Shown one piece after another: positions 7,520 through 14,807 of a stretch of 16,593 bases of DNA. The translations under genes were made by a program, and so were the position numbers. A model generated the notes under the pieces. The model was not told the origin of the DNA and ran no database searches. It saw only the letters and a program-made list of their open reading frames with translations. Source of the DNA: Chloroflexota bacterium (GTDB lineage: Bacteria; Chloroflexota; UBA6077); NCBI GenBank assembly GCA_023380955.1, contig JAMCTB010000129.1, positions 1 to 16,593 of the forward strand, written 5' to 3'. Numbering within the stretch: position 1 is the stretch's first letter; each line of letters opens with the position of its first letter.

Positions 7520-8704
7520 CTAGGACTTAACAAAAGCGAGTACGGTCTCAGTTCGCATGCGCTTCTCAAGACCAGAGCATTCATCTTCGGTCGGTGGTGG
7601 AAGATACCGTCTAGAGGGGGGCAGCGGACGCTCCTGCTGTGCGACAAGCCGAAGCCCCGCTCGCTCTGCAGCAGCACGCACGGCTGAGGCATTCTGAACA
7701 AAGACGCCACGGAGAGTCGAGTTTCCCACCACAAGAATGGCCCTACCTCCAAAGCGCAGAACTCTGCGTGCCTCCTTGAGCACCTCGTACGCATCGAGAA
7801 CATAACGGTCTATGGTACGTCTGACTCGCTGAGGCAATCGATCAATAGGCCCAATAGAAGCCGTAAGCTGACTCGCAAGACCCCTATCCATACCCGGATC
7901 AGCCATACGTTCGCTGCCAATGCTCTCGGAGCGAATTGCCCGAAGATCCGAGAGACGGTAACCAAGCCACACCAGACTCAGCCTGTGTCCTCGCATGTAG
8001 TCAATGGCGTTCAGGTACGGAGGCGAAGTAACGACTGCGTCGACGGACGACGCATCCACATTCAGAAGCCTACGAGCATCGCCAAGCCGGACGCTGACAC
8101 TGCCGGGGGGCGGCTCCTCCTCAAGCCGGTGTGCGAGCCGGTTCGCCGAGCGCAGGAACTCCTCGATGACCGGAAAATCGTTCTCCTCACGTACTCTGTG
8201 GGGCCGACTGTGAGAGACATCCCACGCGAGCGATGCCCCCCGCTGCTTAGTGACAATTGTCCTGCTCAGGCCGATCTTCAGCGCATCACCGATTGGACCG
8301 TTTTCGCCTTGTAGGATACTACTCACGCGACGAAGCTCACACTGCTGGCGCGCAGCAAACCAGTAGTCGACAAAGTCTCTGGTCTCCGCATCATCATCGA
8401 TCCAAGGGAGAGACACATCCTCTGTCCTCGCCGATCGAGCCTGCGCCACGACCGAGGCTGCAGCAATGCGCAACTCGTCCACATCAATTGGCGTGGTCCA
8501 CACTCTGGCCATCAACACCGACAATGGATCAAGATCGAAGCCGAGCGCTCTATGCCCTTCTTCTGCAGCAGCGCGGAGAGCAGTTCCAGACCCCGCCATC
8601 GGATCAAGCACCAATGATCCGGGGGCAAGCGAACGACACTCCTCCAAGACGATTTCGGGCGCCATACGCGCCGGAAATGGGTGTATGGGCTGGATCACCG
8701 ACAT
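7520..8704 (-). CDS. DNA methyltransferase (amino-methylating, TSPPY type)
   Basis: A 394-residue SAM-dependent DNA methyltransferase. Near the N-terminus HPFPARMAP is followed by motif I VLDPMAGSGT (about 32-41) and an acidic motif II-like FDLDP. Motif IV is TSPPY at 226-230, followed by LNAIDYMRGH; RFGGRAILVVGN is a late strand of the fold. TSPPY is typical of N4-cytosine enzymes but also occurs in some N6-adenine ones, so the base is undecided. About 140 residues (70-205) lie between motifs II and IV, unusually many, and could carry target recognition. It follows the ATPase-nuclease gene by 42 bases on the same strand with a weak AAGG site, so the two form an operon. Expected role: protection of host DNA from the partner nuclease. 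Confidence 0.88.
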   Translation of the reverse strand: MSVIQPIHPFPARMAPEIVLEECRSLAPGSLVLDPMAGSGTALRAAAEEGHRALGFDLDPLSVLMARVWTTPIDVDELRIAAASVVAQARSARTEDVSLPWIDDDAETRDFVDYWFAARQQCELRRVSSILQGENGPIGDALKIGLSRTIVTKQRGASLAWDVSHSRPHRVREENDFPVIEEFLRSANRLAHRLEEEPPPGSVSVRLGDARRLLNVDASSVDAVVTSPPYLNAIDYMRGHRLSLVWLGYRLSDLRAIRSESIGSERMADPGMDRGLASQLTASIGPIDRLPQRVRRTIDRYVLDAYEVLKEARRVLRFGGRAILVVGNSTLRGVFVQNASAVRAAAERAGLRLVAQQERPLPPSRRYLPPPTEDECSGLEKRMRTETVLAFVKS

Positions 8705-8746
8705 CGCATCACCGACCTTGTTGCCTCGTCACAGGATGTCACCGGT

Positions 8747-11311
8747 CTATTCCGTCCCAAGGGTCCGGTCCATACCGAACCTGTAGGCAGGCGGTACAGA
8801 GCGTACTTGAGCAATGATTGCCTCGCGCAGTTTCTGAGGAGTCGTGCTGAGGAAAACATTGTCACCGTTAATGCTTATCAGGTTGGGCACGAGCACGGCC
8901 AGGCCCGCCACGAGTTTCTGAACGTCCGGCCGCCTTGGTTGACGCCGGATATCAGGCATTCGGCCGATCCGATCAGCTACCACGGAGACAGTGATGGCGT
9001 TCGGGCCTGCGTATCCAATATCTGCTAGCGCGGCCAAGAACACACCGAGTGATAGCCTGTCCTCGGAGCTTACTGTCTCGGCGAGGCTGTCAACCCAGTT
9101 CTGGACATGATCCGGGTCGCACAGTCCGAAGAGAGACCGAAAACCAGCCAGGTTGAGCGGACTGTTGGCAGCGGCCAACATCAAGAGCTTCGCCAGGTCG
9201 CGGGCCCTCATCGGAGTGACTCCGTTGTTCTGGCATTCCTGCTGGAGCGCCCCCAATGCGAAGTCCGGGGCCACAACCAGAGTATAGTCAGCGCTGTGGT
9301 TCTGACGGTGGCGGGCAAGTCCTGCTATGTTCAGATCCTTAGTCTGCACCTTGCCGCTGCCGGATGACTTCGCGTCGTAAGTGAACCTGTAGCTATCCGG
9401 AATATCATCGCTGTTCGGGCTCATCGGTGCAGTTGCCACGCCCTCGGGCTCCCCAGGTTGCGCAAGACGCTCCACCCAGAACCCAAGATACTCCAACGCG
9501 TCGCCAACAGCCCTCTCCAGGCCCTTCACATGGTCCGTGGCATTGACGAGCATGCTGGCAATCTGAACCCCCGTACGCCTGCGAATCTGCGCTACGAGGC
9601 GTAGCACCTGGTCTTTGTATTCGCGCACCTCGGTGAGCAGGCTCTCATGGATTCCAACGTTCACCATCTGACTCTCGGTGAGGAGCTCAACCAGCGCCGT
9701 GTCCCGCAGCAGCAGTTGCTGCTCATGCGTCTCCCCGTGCTCCCGTGAGAATGGGTGATTGCGGTTGACGACAACACGTCTTGCGGCGAGGTCGTAGCTC
9801 ACCAGCGGTGCGTCAACCGGGAGGTCCTCAAGTACAACATCGGTGATCAGGTCACCAGGCCGGTTCGCGGCGACATCGTTCCACTCCGCCAGCGCAGCTT
9901 CCATGTCACCAATGCCCGAAGTGTCTATGAAGTCGGGCACACCCCCAGCGCTCCCTAGGCCTTCCGACACCACCCGTCGCAGTGGCTCTAACGGCACTGC
10001 ACTCCAAGCTTCCGCCAACACGTCACCCGCGCTCGGCCAAGCTGCTTGACTCGCCTCATCATGTGTTGTTCTCGCCTTGTTGAATAGGGCGCGGAGAAAG
10101 GCTCGGAAAACCGTCAATACGTCGCCTTCTCTGGCAGCCTCGCGGTTTACGGCAAGGATCTGGTCTAGGCCATCTGCCCGTACGGCAGCACGAAACTTTG
10201 CCCATGCAGTGTGATTCAGATTCTCCAGGCCAAAGTAGGGGTCAGGAAGGTTGATGACACGTCCCAAGATGTTGACGAAGAAACCGTTCGAGGACTCAAG
10301 TATGTCGCTCTTCCCACCGGACACTCGCTCTGCATAGAGCCGCACACGACCCGATATCCTCCCCGGCACTCCTTCTACAACCACGTGCGTGTACGGGGTG
10401 CGATACTCAGTGACCGCCCGTGCCTGCCCATTGGGGAGCACCACTGTGGGAAGGCCAAGATTATCGCCGATAATCCATTCCTTAAGGGTCCTTACACTCA
10501 CCTTCGAAGACGATAGCGGTTCACCGTTGAACACGATTGATATTGAGGAGCCGAGAGGCAGTGCGGTCCGCAGAAGCCACTTGATCCGCCCAGTCTGCAT
10601 GTCTCTTCCAGCTGGCTTGAGAGCGGTCAGCACAGCTAGCGTCCAAGTGTATCCCTTGCAGCTGACATTGGGCGGAGGATCTTCACCCCCAAACTCATTC
10701 TCCCACTCAGGGCGGTCTTTGGGCTTGGGAACACCCGACCGGATCAGTTCCAGAATCTCATCACCCGCAGCAAGGCCGCTCAACAGCTCCTTCAAACTCG
10801 AATCAGTCAGTACCCGCACCTTGAGTGTTATGGCATCAATGTTCAGCCTGCTGGCGCCGGACTTGTCGATCTGGCGGTAATCCATTGTGACCACACGGAC
10901 AACACCATCTGCGGCCCTACAGACATACGTCAACTGATGGGCAAGGAGGTAAGTGGCCAGCTTCCCGATACCGAACTTGCCTATCGGCGGCCGTCCACGC
11001 GATGGTCGATCCCTCTTCTGCGAAGAGGCTACAGCCCACAGCTCGCGCAAGCCCTCGAGATCCATCGACTCACCGTCGTCGAGCACCCAAACGGCCGCCG
11101 ATTTCTGTGACAAATCCTCGGGAACACCGACATGGACAGTTTTGGCCCCAGCGTCCCATGAGTTGGAGACTAGCTCCTCGAAGGCCTTGTTGGGAGAAGA
11201 GTAGAGATGTGAGCTGAACAGATCGAGGAAACGCGGCCCTATCGAGACCTCTACCCTACCAACGACATCGCCAACATCTGCTATCCCTCGCATCGGCTCC
11301 GTCTGCACCAT
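8747..11311 (-). CDS. GHKL ATPase fused to a PD-(D/E)XK-like nuclease (predicted restriction/defence protein)
   Basis: An 854-residue protein. The N-terminal GHKL ATPase (about 20-200) shows the N box EELVSNSWDAGA (Glu46, Asn50, Asp53), VLDDGESMD (Asp79, Gly80, Met83) and IGKFGIGKLA (110-119), as in Hsp90/MutL/MORC proteins. The middle (about 200-590) is unassigned. At about 600-690 a nuclease-like core appears: helix ALEYLGFWVERL, an acidic Pro-Glu at about 622-623 in GEPEGVA, then YDAKSS with Asp646 and Lys648, and later YTLVVAPDF. This fits PD-(D/E)XK with PE for PD. A C-terminal helical region of about 150 residues follows. The ATG at 11311 has GGGAGG at 11318-11323; the ATG at 11344 lacks a site. 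It is not Hsp90: it lacks that family's middle and C-terminal domains. Paired with a DNA methyltransferase, it is likely an ATP-gated restriction factor. Confidence 0.8.
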   Translation of the reverse strand: MVQTEPMRGIADVGDVVGRVEVSIGPRFLDLFSSHLYSSPNKAFEELVSNSWDAGAKTVHVGVPEDLSQKSAAVWVLDDGESMDLEGLRELWAVASSQKRDRPSRGRPPIGKFGIGKLATYLLAHQLTYVCRAADGVVRVVTMDYRQIDKSGASRLNIDAITLKVRVLTDSSLKELLSGLAAGDEILELIRSGVPKPKDRPEWENEFGGEDPPPNVSCKGYTWTLAVLTALKPAGRDMQTGRIKWLLRTALPLGSSISIVFNGEPLSSSKVSVRTLKEWIIGDNLGLPTVVLPNGQARAVTEYRTPYTHVVVEGVPGRISGRVRLYAERVSGGKSDILESSNGFFVNILGRVINLPDPYFGLENLNHTAWAKFRAAVRADGLDQILAVNREAAREGDVLTVFRAFLRALFNKARTTHDEASQAAWPSAGDVLAEAWSAVPLEPLRRVVSEGLGSAGGVPDFIDTSGIGDMEAALAEWNDVAANRPGDLITDVVLEDLPVDAPLVSYDLAARRVVVNRNHPFSREHGETHEQQLLLRDTALVELLTESQMVNVGIHESLLTEVREYKDQVLRLVAQIRRRTGVQIASMLVNATDHVKGLERAVGDALEYLGFWVERLAQPGEPEGVATAPMSPNSDDIPDSYRFTYDAKSSGSGKVQTKDLNIAGLARHRQNHSADYTLVVAPDFALGALQQECQNNGVTPMRARDLAKLLMLAAANSPLNLAGFRSLFGLCDPDHVQNWVDSLAETVSSEDRLSLGVFLAALADIGYAGPNAITVSVVADRIGRMPDIRRQPRRPDVQKLVAGLAVLVPNLISINGDNVFLSTTPQKLREAIIAQVRSVPPAYRFGMDRTLGTE

Positions 11312-11317
11312 ATCGGT

Positions 11318-11323
11318 CCTCCC
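11318..11323 (-). promoter_or_regulatory. Ribosome binding site fixing the start of the ATPase-nuclease gene
   Basis: GGGAGG on the minus strand lies six bases before the ATG at 11311. The alternative in-frame ATG at 11344 has no purine-rich site at proper distance, so the shorter protein of 854 residues is preferred. Confidence 0.65.
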
Positions 11324-11344
11324 TAGTCTAGGTGGTACCCGCAT

Positions 11345-11733
11345 CCTACAGAACGGTGGCTGGCAGCAGCACGCCTGCTCGCGACATGCTCCAACGACAG
11401 GTCAGGACAGGCTCAGGGATTCGCAGTGCCATCGGGTGCACAACAGCACCCCGACGCTCGGATCAGCGCATTCTTGCACAGGAAAGGCAAGGAGTGTCTC
11501 ACATCATATGGCTTTCAAGTCTCATAGACAAGGGACAAGTCACATGAGCACAGCGCCTCTACATGGACTGGAGGATCCGAAGAAGGAGGAGACGCAGCGT
11601 GTCCCGCAATCATGCCCCGCACAAGGCACTCCCTGAGGGAAGGTCTGTACTTCCACGTGCCGCCGATGCCTCAACGATCGCCATTACCAAGGTCTGAGGG
11701 CAGAGCAGAGAACTCTCGCGACGATATCAGCCG
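11345..11733. other. Non-coding region between the ATPase-nuclease gene and the SDR gene
   Basis: About 390 bases with no convincing gene; small plus-strand frames here have no recognisable content or conserved look. The stretch probably contains the leader and promoter of the ATPase-nuclease operon and the right edge of the island. A short TCCCTGAGGGA palindrome near 11628 is too weak to call a terminator for the SDR gene. Confidence 0.5.
11503..11531 (-). promoter_or_regulatory. Candidate sigma-70-type promoter for the ATPase-nuclease/methyltransferase operon
   Basis: On the minus strand TTGTCT (11531-11526) and TATGAT (11508-11503) are separated by exactly 17 bases. They match the -35 and -10 consensus at 4 of 6 and 5 of 6 positions. 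Transcription would start near 11495, leaving an untranslated leader of about 185 bases before the ATG at 11311. Found by eye; not supported by other data. Confidence 0.4.
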
Positions 11734-12501
11734 CTAGATGTTGGAGTGGCCCTGGGCGCCGTCGACGACCCAGCAGGCACCCGAGACGTGGGCCGCCCGC
11801 TCCGAGGCGAGGAACACCACCACGTTGGCCACATCCTCCGGCCGGCCAAAGCCCATCGGCAGCTCTCGCCGCTCGAACTCAGCCATGCCTTCCGGGTCGG
11901 CCTGCCTACGCCGATCCCAGGAGCCCCCCGGGAAGAGAATGGAGCCGGGAGCAACGCTGTTGACCCTGATCCGGAGGGGGGCCAGCTCCCGGGCCACCTG
12001 CTTGGTCAGGCTGATCAGTGCGGCCTTGGCCACGTTGTAGGAGATCTTCCCGCCCGTCTCCCGCCCCCAAATGGAGGCGATGCTCACGATAGCTCCCCCT
12101 CCCTGCTGCTGCATGAGGGGCACCACCGCTCGGGAGAAGCGGACAGCTGGGAAGAGGTTGAGATCGAGGGTCTCCTGGTACTCCTCTTCGGACGTCTCGG
12201 TGAACAGTCCCCCATGGCTACCGCCCAGGTTGTTCACCAGGATGTCGACGCGGCCGAAGGCGTCCACGGTCCGCCGGACCACCTGCTCGACCCCCTCCGC
12301 CCGGGTGAGATCGGCCGCCACTACCAGCGGCTCACCGCCCCGCGCCCGCGCCTCCTCGGCCACCTTCAACAGCGCCTCCTCGTGGCGCGCCGTGAGAACC
12401 ACCCGGCAGCCCTCCTCGGCCAGACCGAGGGCGATGGAGCGGCCGATGCCCCGACTCGACCCGGTCACGATGGCCACCTTACCCTTGAGACCCAGATCCA
12501 T
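11734..12501 (-). CDS. Short-chain dehydrogenase/reductase (FabG-like)
   Basis: A 255-residue classical SDR. The cofactor motif is TGSSRGIG (about 14-21), with a basic Arg in LTAR after the second strand that favours NADP(H). VNNLGG replaces the usual NNAG. The catalytic set is Ser in SIASIWG and Tyr-Asn-Val-Ala-Lys in SYNVAKAAL, followed by RVNSVAPGSI. Such enzymes reduce or oxidise keto/hydroxyl groups; 3-oxoacyl-ACP reductase is the common label but the substrate is not determined by sequence. The ATG at 12501 has GGGAGGTGAT just upstream. It follows ubiE by 30 bases on the same strand and probably ends that operon. Its stop is TAG, so TAG works as a stop in this genome. Confidence 0.9.
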   Translation of the reverse strand: MDLGLKGKVAIVTGSSRGIGRSIALGLAEEGCRVVLTARHEEALLKVAEEARARGGEPLVVAADLTRAEGVEQVVRRTVDAFGRVDILVNNLGGSHGGLFTETSEEEYQETLDLNLFPAVRFSRAVVPLMQQQGGGAIVSIASIWGRETGGKISYNVAKAALISLTKQVARELAPLRIRVNSVAPGSILFPGGSWDRRRQADPEGMAEFERRELPMGFGRPEDVANVVVFLASERAAHVSGACWVVDGAQGHSNI

Positions 12502-12531
12502 CCCGGATCACCTCCCTGCGAATGATCGCCG

Positions 12532-13260
12532 CTAATTCTCCTTCATTCCGGCGTGGATCGCCATGGCCCCAAAGGAGAGGTGGCGATAGGAGACCTGGGC
12601 GAAGCCTGCCTCCCGCATCATGGCAGCCAGGCGAGGGGCATCGGGGAAGGTGGTGAGGGAGTTGGGCAGATAGGAGTAGGCCTGGGCATCCCCCGACACC
12701 AACGCCCCGAGGCGGGGAACGAAGCCGTAGAAGTAGCGCTGAAAGAGGGCGCCGAACAGCCTGGAGGGGGGATGGGTGATCTCCAGGCAGACCGCCAACC
12801 CTCCGGGCCGGAGCACCCGGACCATCTCCCGCAGCGCCAGCGGCAGATCGGCCACGTTGCGAAGCAGGAAGCCGTTGATGACCCGATCGAAGCTCTCATC
12901 GCCGAAGGGCAAAGCCTGGGCGTCCCCTGCCACCAACCCCACGGTAGGCCGCAGCTCTGCCAGCTTTCGCGAGGCGGCCTCCAGCATCGGTCCGCAGAAG
13001 TCCAGCCCCACCACCCTCCGGGCACCCCGGCGAACCATCTCCCTGGCCATGTCGCCGGTACCGGTGGCGATGTCCAGGGCCTCCGTTCCTTCCGGCCGGC
13101 ACAGATCGACGGCGAGCCGGCGCCAGCGCACGTCCATCCCGCCCGTCATCAGCCGGTTCATCAGGTCGTACCGAGGCACGATGCGGGCGAACATCGCCCG
13201 CACCCGTGTGGGTTTATCCACCGAGGCCGTCGAACTCACTTGACCACCATCCATTCGCAC
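12532..13260 (-). CDS. ubiE: Demethylmenaquinone/ubiquinone C-methyltransferase (UbiE/MenG)
   Basis: A 242-residue SAM-dependent methyltransferase that methylates the quinone ring in the last steps of menaquinone (or ubiquinone) biosynthesis. Family marks are MFARIVPRYDLMNRLMT near the N-terminus, SAM motif LDIATGTGDMA, VGLDFCGPML, FDRVINGFLLRNV and the second signature RVLRPGGLAVCLEITHP. The usual NAFGLRN-like stretch reads NGFLLRNV. The ORF begins at GTG 13260 with GGAG eight bases upstream; ATG 13254 and GTG 13239 are alternatives. All three start before or at the stop of the ABC permease, so the genes overlap and are probably translationally coupled. Menaquinone is more likely than ubiquinone outside Proteobacteria. 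Confidence 0.88.
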   Translation of the reverse strand: MRMDGGQVSSTASVDKPTRVRAMFARIVPRYDLMNRLMTGGMDVRWRRLAVDLCRPEGTEALDIATGTGDMAREMVRRGARRVVGLDFCGPMLEAASRKLAELRPTVGLVAGDAQALPFGDESFDRVINGFLLRNVADLPLALREMVRVLRPGGLAVCLEITHPPSRLFGALFQRYFYGFVPRLGALVSGDAQAYSYLPNSLTTFPDAPRLAAMMREAGFAQVSYRHLSFGAMAIHAGMKEN

Positions 13261-13976
13261 GCCCGCCGCTCCAATCTGTCCAGCAGCACGTAGGTGATAA
13301 GACCCAGGATGGCCAGGGCGATCACCCCGGCGTACATCTCGGGATAGGCCATCCGCCCCCAGGCCTCGACGGTGATGTAGTAGGCGAGACCCGACTGGGT
13401 GGCGAAGGTCTCCGCCAGGAACAGGACGGCGATGGCTGTGCCGGTGCTAACCCTCAGCGCCGTCAACACCGCGGGCAGGCAGGCGGGGAAGTAGACGTAG
13501 CGGAGCAGCTCCAGCCGGCGGGCGCCCAGGGAGCGCACCGACTGCACCAGCTCCGGCCGCACCCCAAGGCAGGCATCCCGCACCACCACCAGGATCTGGA
13601 AGAAGAGGATCAGGGAGATGATGAACACCTTGGAGCTGTCGCCGGTCCCCAGGAACAGCATAATGATGGGGAGGAAGACGATCTTCGGTATCGGATAGGT
13701 CAGGTAGATCACGGGCGACATCAGGCCGTTCCATCGGGGGCTCTGGCCGATGGCCAGCCCCAGGGGGGTTGCCAGCAGCGCGGCGATGACCATGCTGAGC
13801 GCCAGCCGGTAGCCGCTCACCAGGAAGTGATGGGCCAGCCCTCGAGGCAGGTCGCGAATCAGCGCTGCCAGGGCGGCGCCCGGCCCCGGCAGCAGCGAAG
13901 CGTTCACCGCCATGGCGGCCAGCTGCCAGAGGACCGCGATCAGCACGGTTGCCAGGAGGATCTGTCTGGCCTTCAT
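13236..13976 (-). CDS. ABC transporter permease (SsuC/TauC-like)
   Basis: A 246-residue inner-membrane permease with about six hydrophobic segments: residues 5-25, 55-78, 87-112, 115-135, 175-195 and 215-235. The cytoplasmic loop SVRSLGARRLELLRYVYFPACLPAVLTALR carries the EAA-like motif that docks with the ATPase and matches the nitrate/sulfonate/taurine importer family. Together with the adjacent ATPase and lipoprotein it completes an importer. The ATG at 13976 has AGGAGG eight bases upstream, immediately after a 9-base repeat. The 3' end overlaps ubiE. The substrate is not shown by sequence. Confidence 0.9.
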   Translation of the reverse strand: MKARQILLATVLIAVLWQLAAMAVNASLLPGPGAALAALIRDLPRGLAHHFLVSGYRLALSMVIAALLATPLGLAIGQSPRWNGLMSPVIYLTYPIPKIVFLPIIMLFLGTGDSSKVFIISLILFFQILVVVRDACLGVRPELVQSVRSLGARRLELLRYVYFPACLPAVLTALRVSTGTAIAVLFLAETFATQSGLAYYITVEAWGRMAYPEMYAGVIALAILGLITYVLLDRLERRACEWMVVK

Positions 13977-14000
13977 GGTGCCGCCCTCCTTCTGATCTCT

Positions 14001-14036
14001 ATCCCGCTCATCCTGTCTATCCTGTTCGTCCCGGCC
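14001..14036. repeat. Imperfect 9-base tandem repeat at the ATPase/permease junction
   Basis: Four units read ATCCCGCTC, ATCCTGTCT, ATCCTGTTC and GTCCCGGCC; on the minus strand this is the AACAGGATAGACAGGAT type of dispersed repeat. The TAG stop of the ATPase (14017-14019) and its last few codons lie inside it. The permease ribosome binding site follows directly. Confidence 0.6.
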
Positions 14037-14805
14037 CTTGGGCAGGTACCGGCGCCGTCCGGTGATTCGTCAGCTCGGCGGTGAGGTCTCGAACCTGAGC
14101 GCACCGCTCGAAGAATTCGTGGCTCCGGCGATAGCCCGAGCGGCGAGCCTCGGGGTTGTCGACCACCACGAAGGAGTCGATAGGCTGGTGCCCAACGATC
14201 AGGATCTTCCGCCCCAGGAAGACCGCTTCCTGGATGTCGTGGGTCACCAGCACCGTGGTCATTCCGCTGCCCTCGGAGAGCTGGACCACCAACTCCTGAA
14301 GGTCCTCCCGGGTAGAGGAGTCCAGGGAGGAAAAGGGCTCGTCCATCAGCAGCAGCGAAGGCTCCAGGGCCAGGGTCCTGGCGATGGCGACTCGCTGTCG
14401 CTGGCCACCCGAGAGCTGGCCCGGATACTTACCGGCCACACCGTCGATGCCCAGCCGCTCCAGCCAGTAGCGCACCTTGGCTTCCATCTCGGCCGCCGGC
14501 ACCCGACGGATCTTCAGCCCCAGGGCCACGTTGTCCCAGGCCTTGGTCCAGGGCAGCAGACCGTGATCCTGGAGGATCAGGCCGGTGGAGGTGCGGGGGG
14601 CCGTGACCTCGCTCCACTCCACCCGCACCGAGCCGGCGGTGGGCCGGCGCAGACCAGCCAGCAGGTAGACCAGGGTGGTCTTCCCACAGCCCGAGGGACC
14701 AAGGACCACCCAGGACTCCCCCGGGGCCACAGCCCAGTCGATGCGGTTGTAGATCTCGTCCGGCCTGGCATAGCCGAACGAGAGGCCTTGGACCTCTATC
14801 ATCAT
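14017..14805 (-). CDS. ABC transporter ATP-binding protein (SsuB/TauB-like)
   Basis: A 262-residue nucleotide-binding subunit. It has Walker A GPSGCGKTT, Q-loop ILQDHGLLPW, signature LSGGQRQRVAIAR, Walker B LLLMDEPFSSLD and switch VTHDIQEA, in the order of the nitrate/sulfonate/taurine importer ATPases. It starts at the ATG pair at 14805/14802, two bases after the stop of the binding protein gene; a much longer open frame upstream is only the antisense-like shadow over that gene. The final residues (GPGRTG) and stop come from a 9-base repeat, so the natural C-terminus may have been altered. Confidence 0.92.
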   Translation of the reverse strand: MMIEVQGLSFGYARPDEIYNRIDWAVAPGESWVVLGPSGCGKTTLVYLLAGLRRPTAGSVRVEWSEVTAPRTSTGLILQDHGLLPWTKAWDNVALGLKIRRVPAAEMEAKVRYWLERLGIDGVAGKYPGQLSGGQRQRVAIARTLALEPSLLLMDEPFSSLDSSTREDLQELVVQLSEGSGMTTVLVTHDIQEAVFLGRKILIVGHQPIDSFVVVDNPEARRSGYRRSHEFFERCAQVRDLTAELTNHRTAPVPAQGPGRTG

Positions 14806-14807
14806 CC

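Noticed and set aside
7505..7530. Possible terminator after the methyltransferase (AGGATCCT next to a T-rich stretch on the minus strand)
   Set aside because: The palindrome has no loop and the alternative stem is only four pairs, too weak to call.
8747..11311. Chaperone HtpG/Hsp90
   Set aside because: Only the ATPase domain is shared; the middle and C-terminal parts do not resemble Hsp90, and the partner gene is a DNA methyltransferase.
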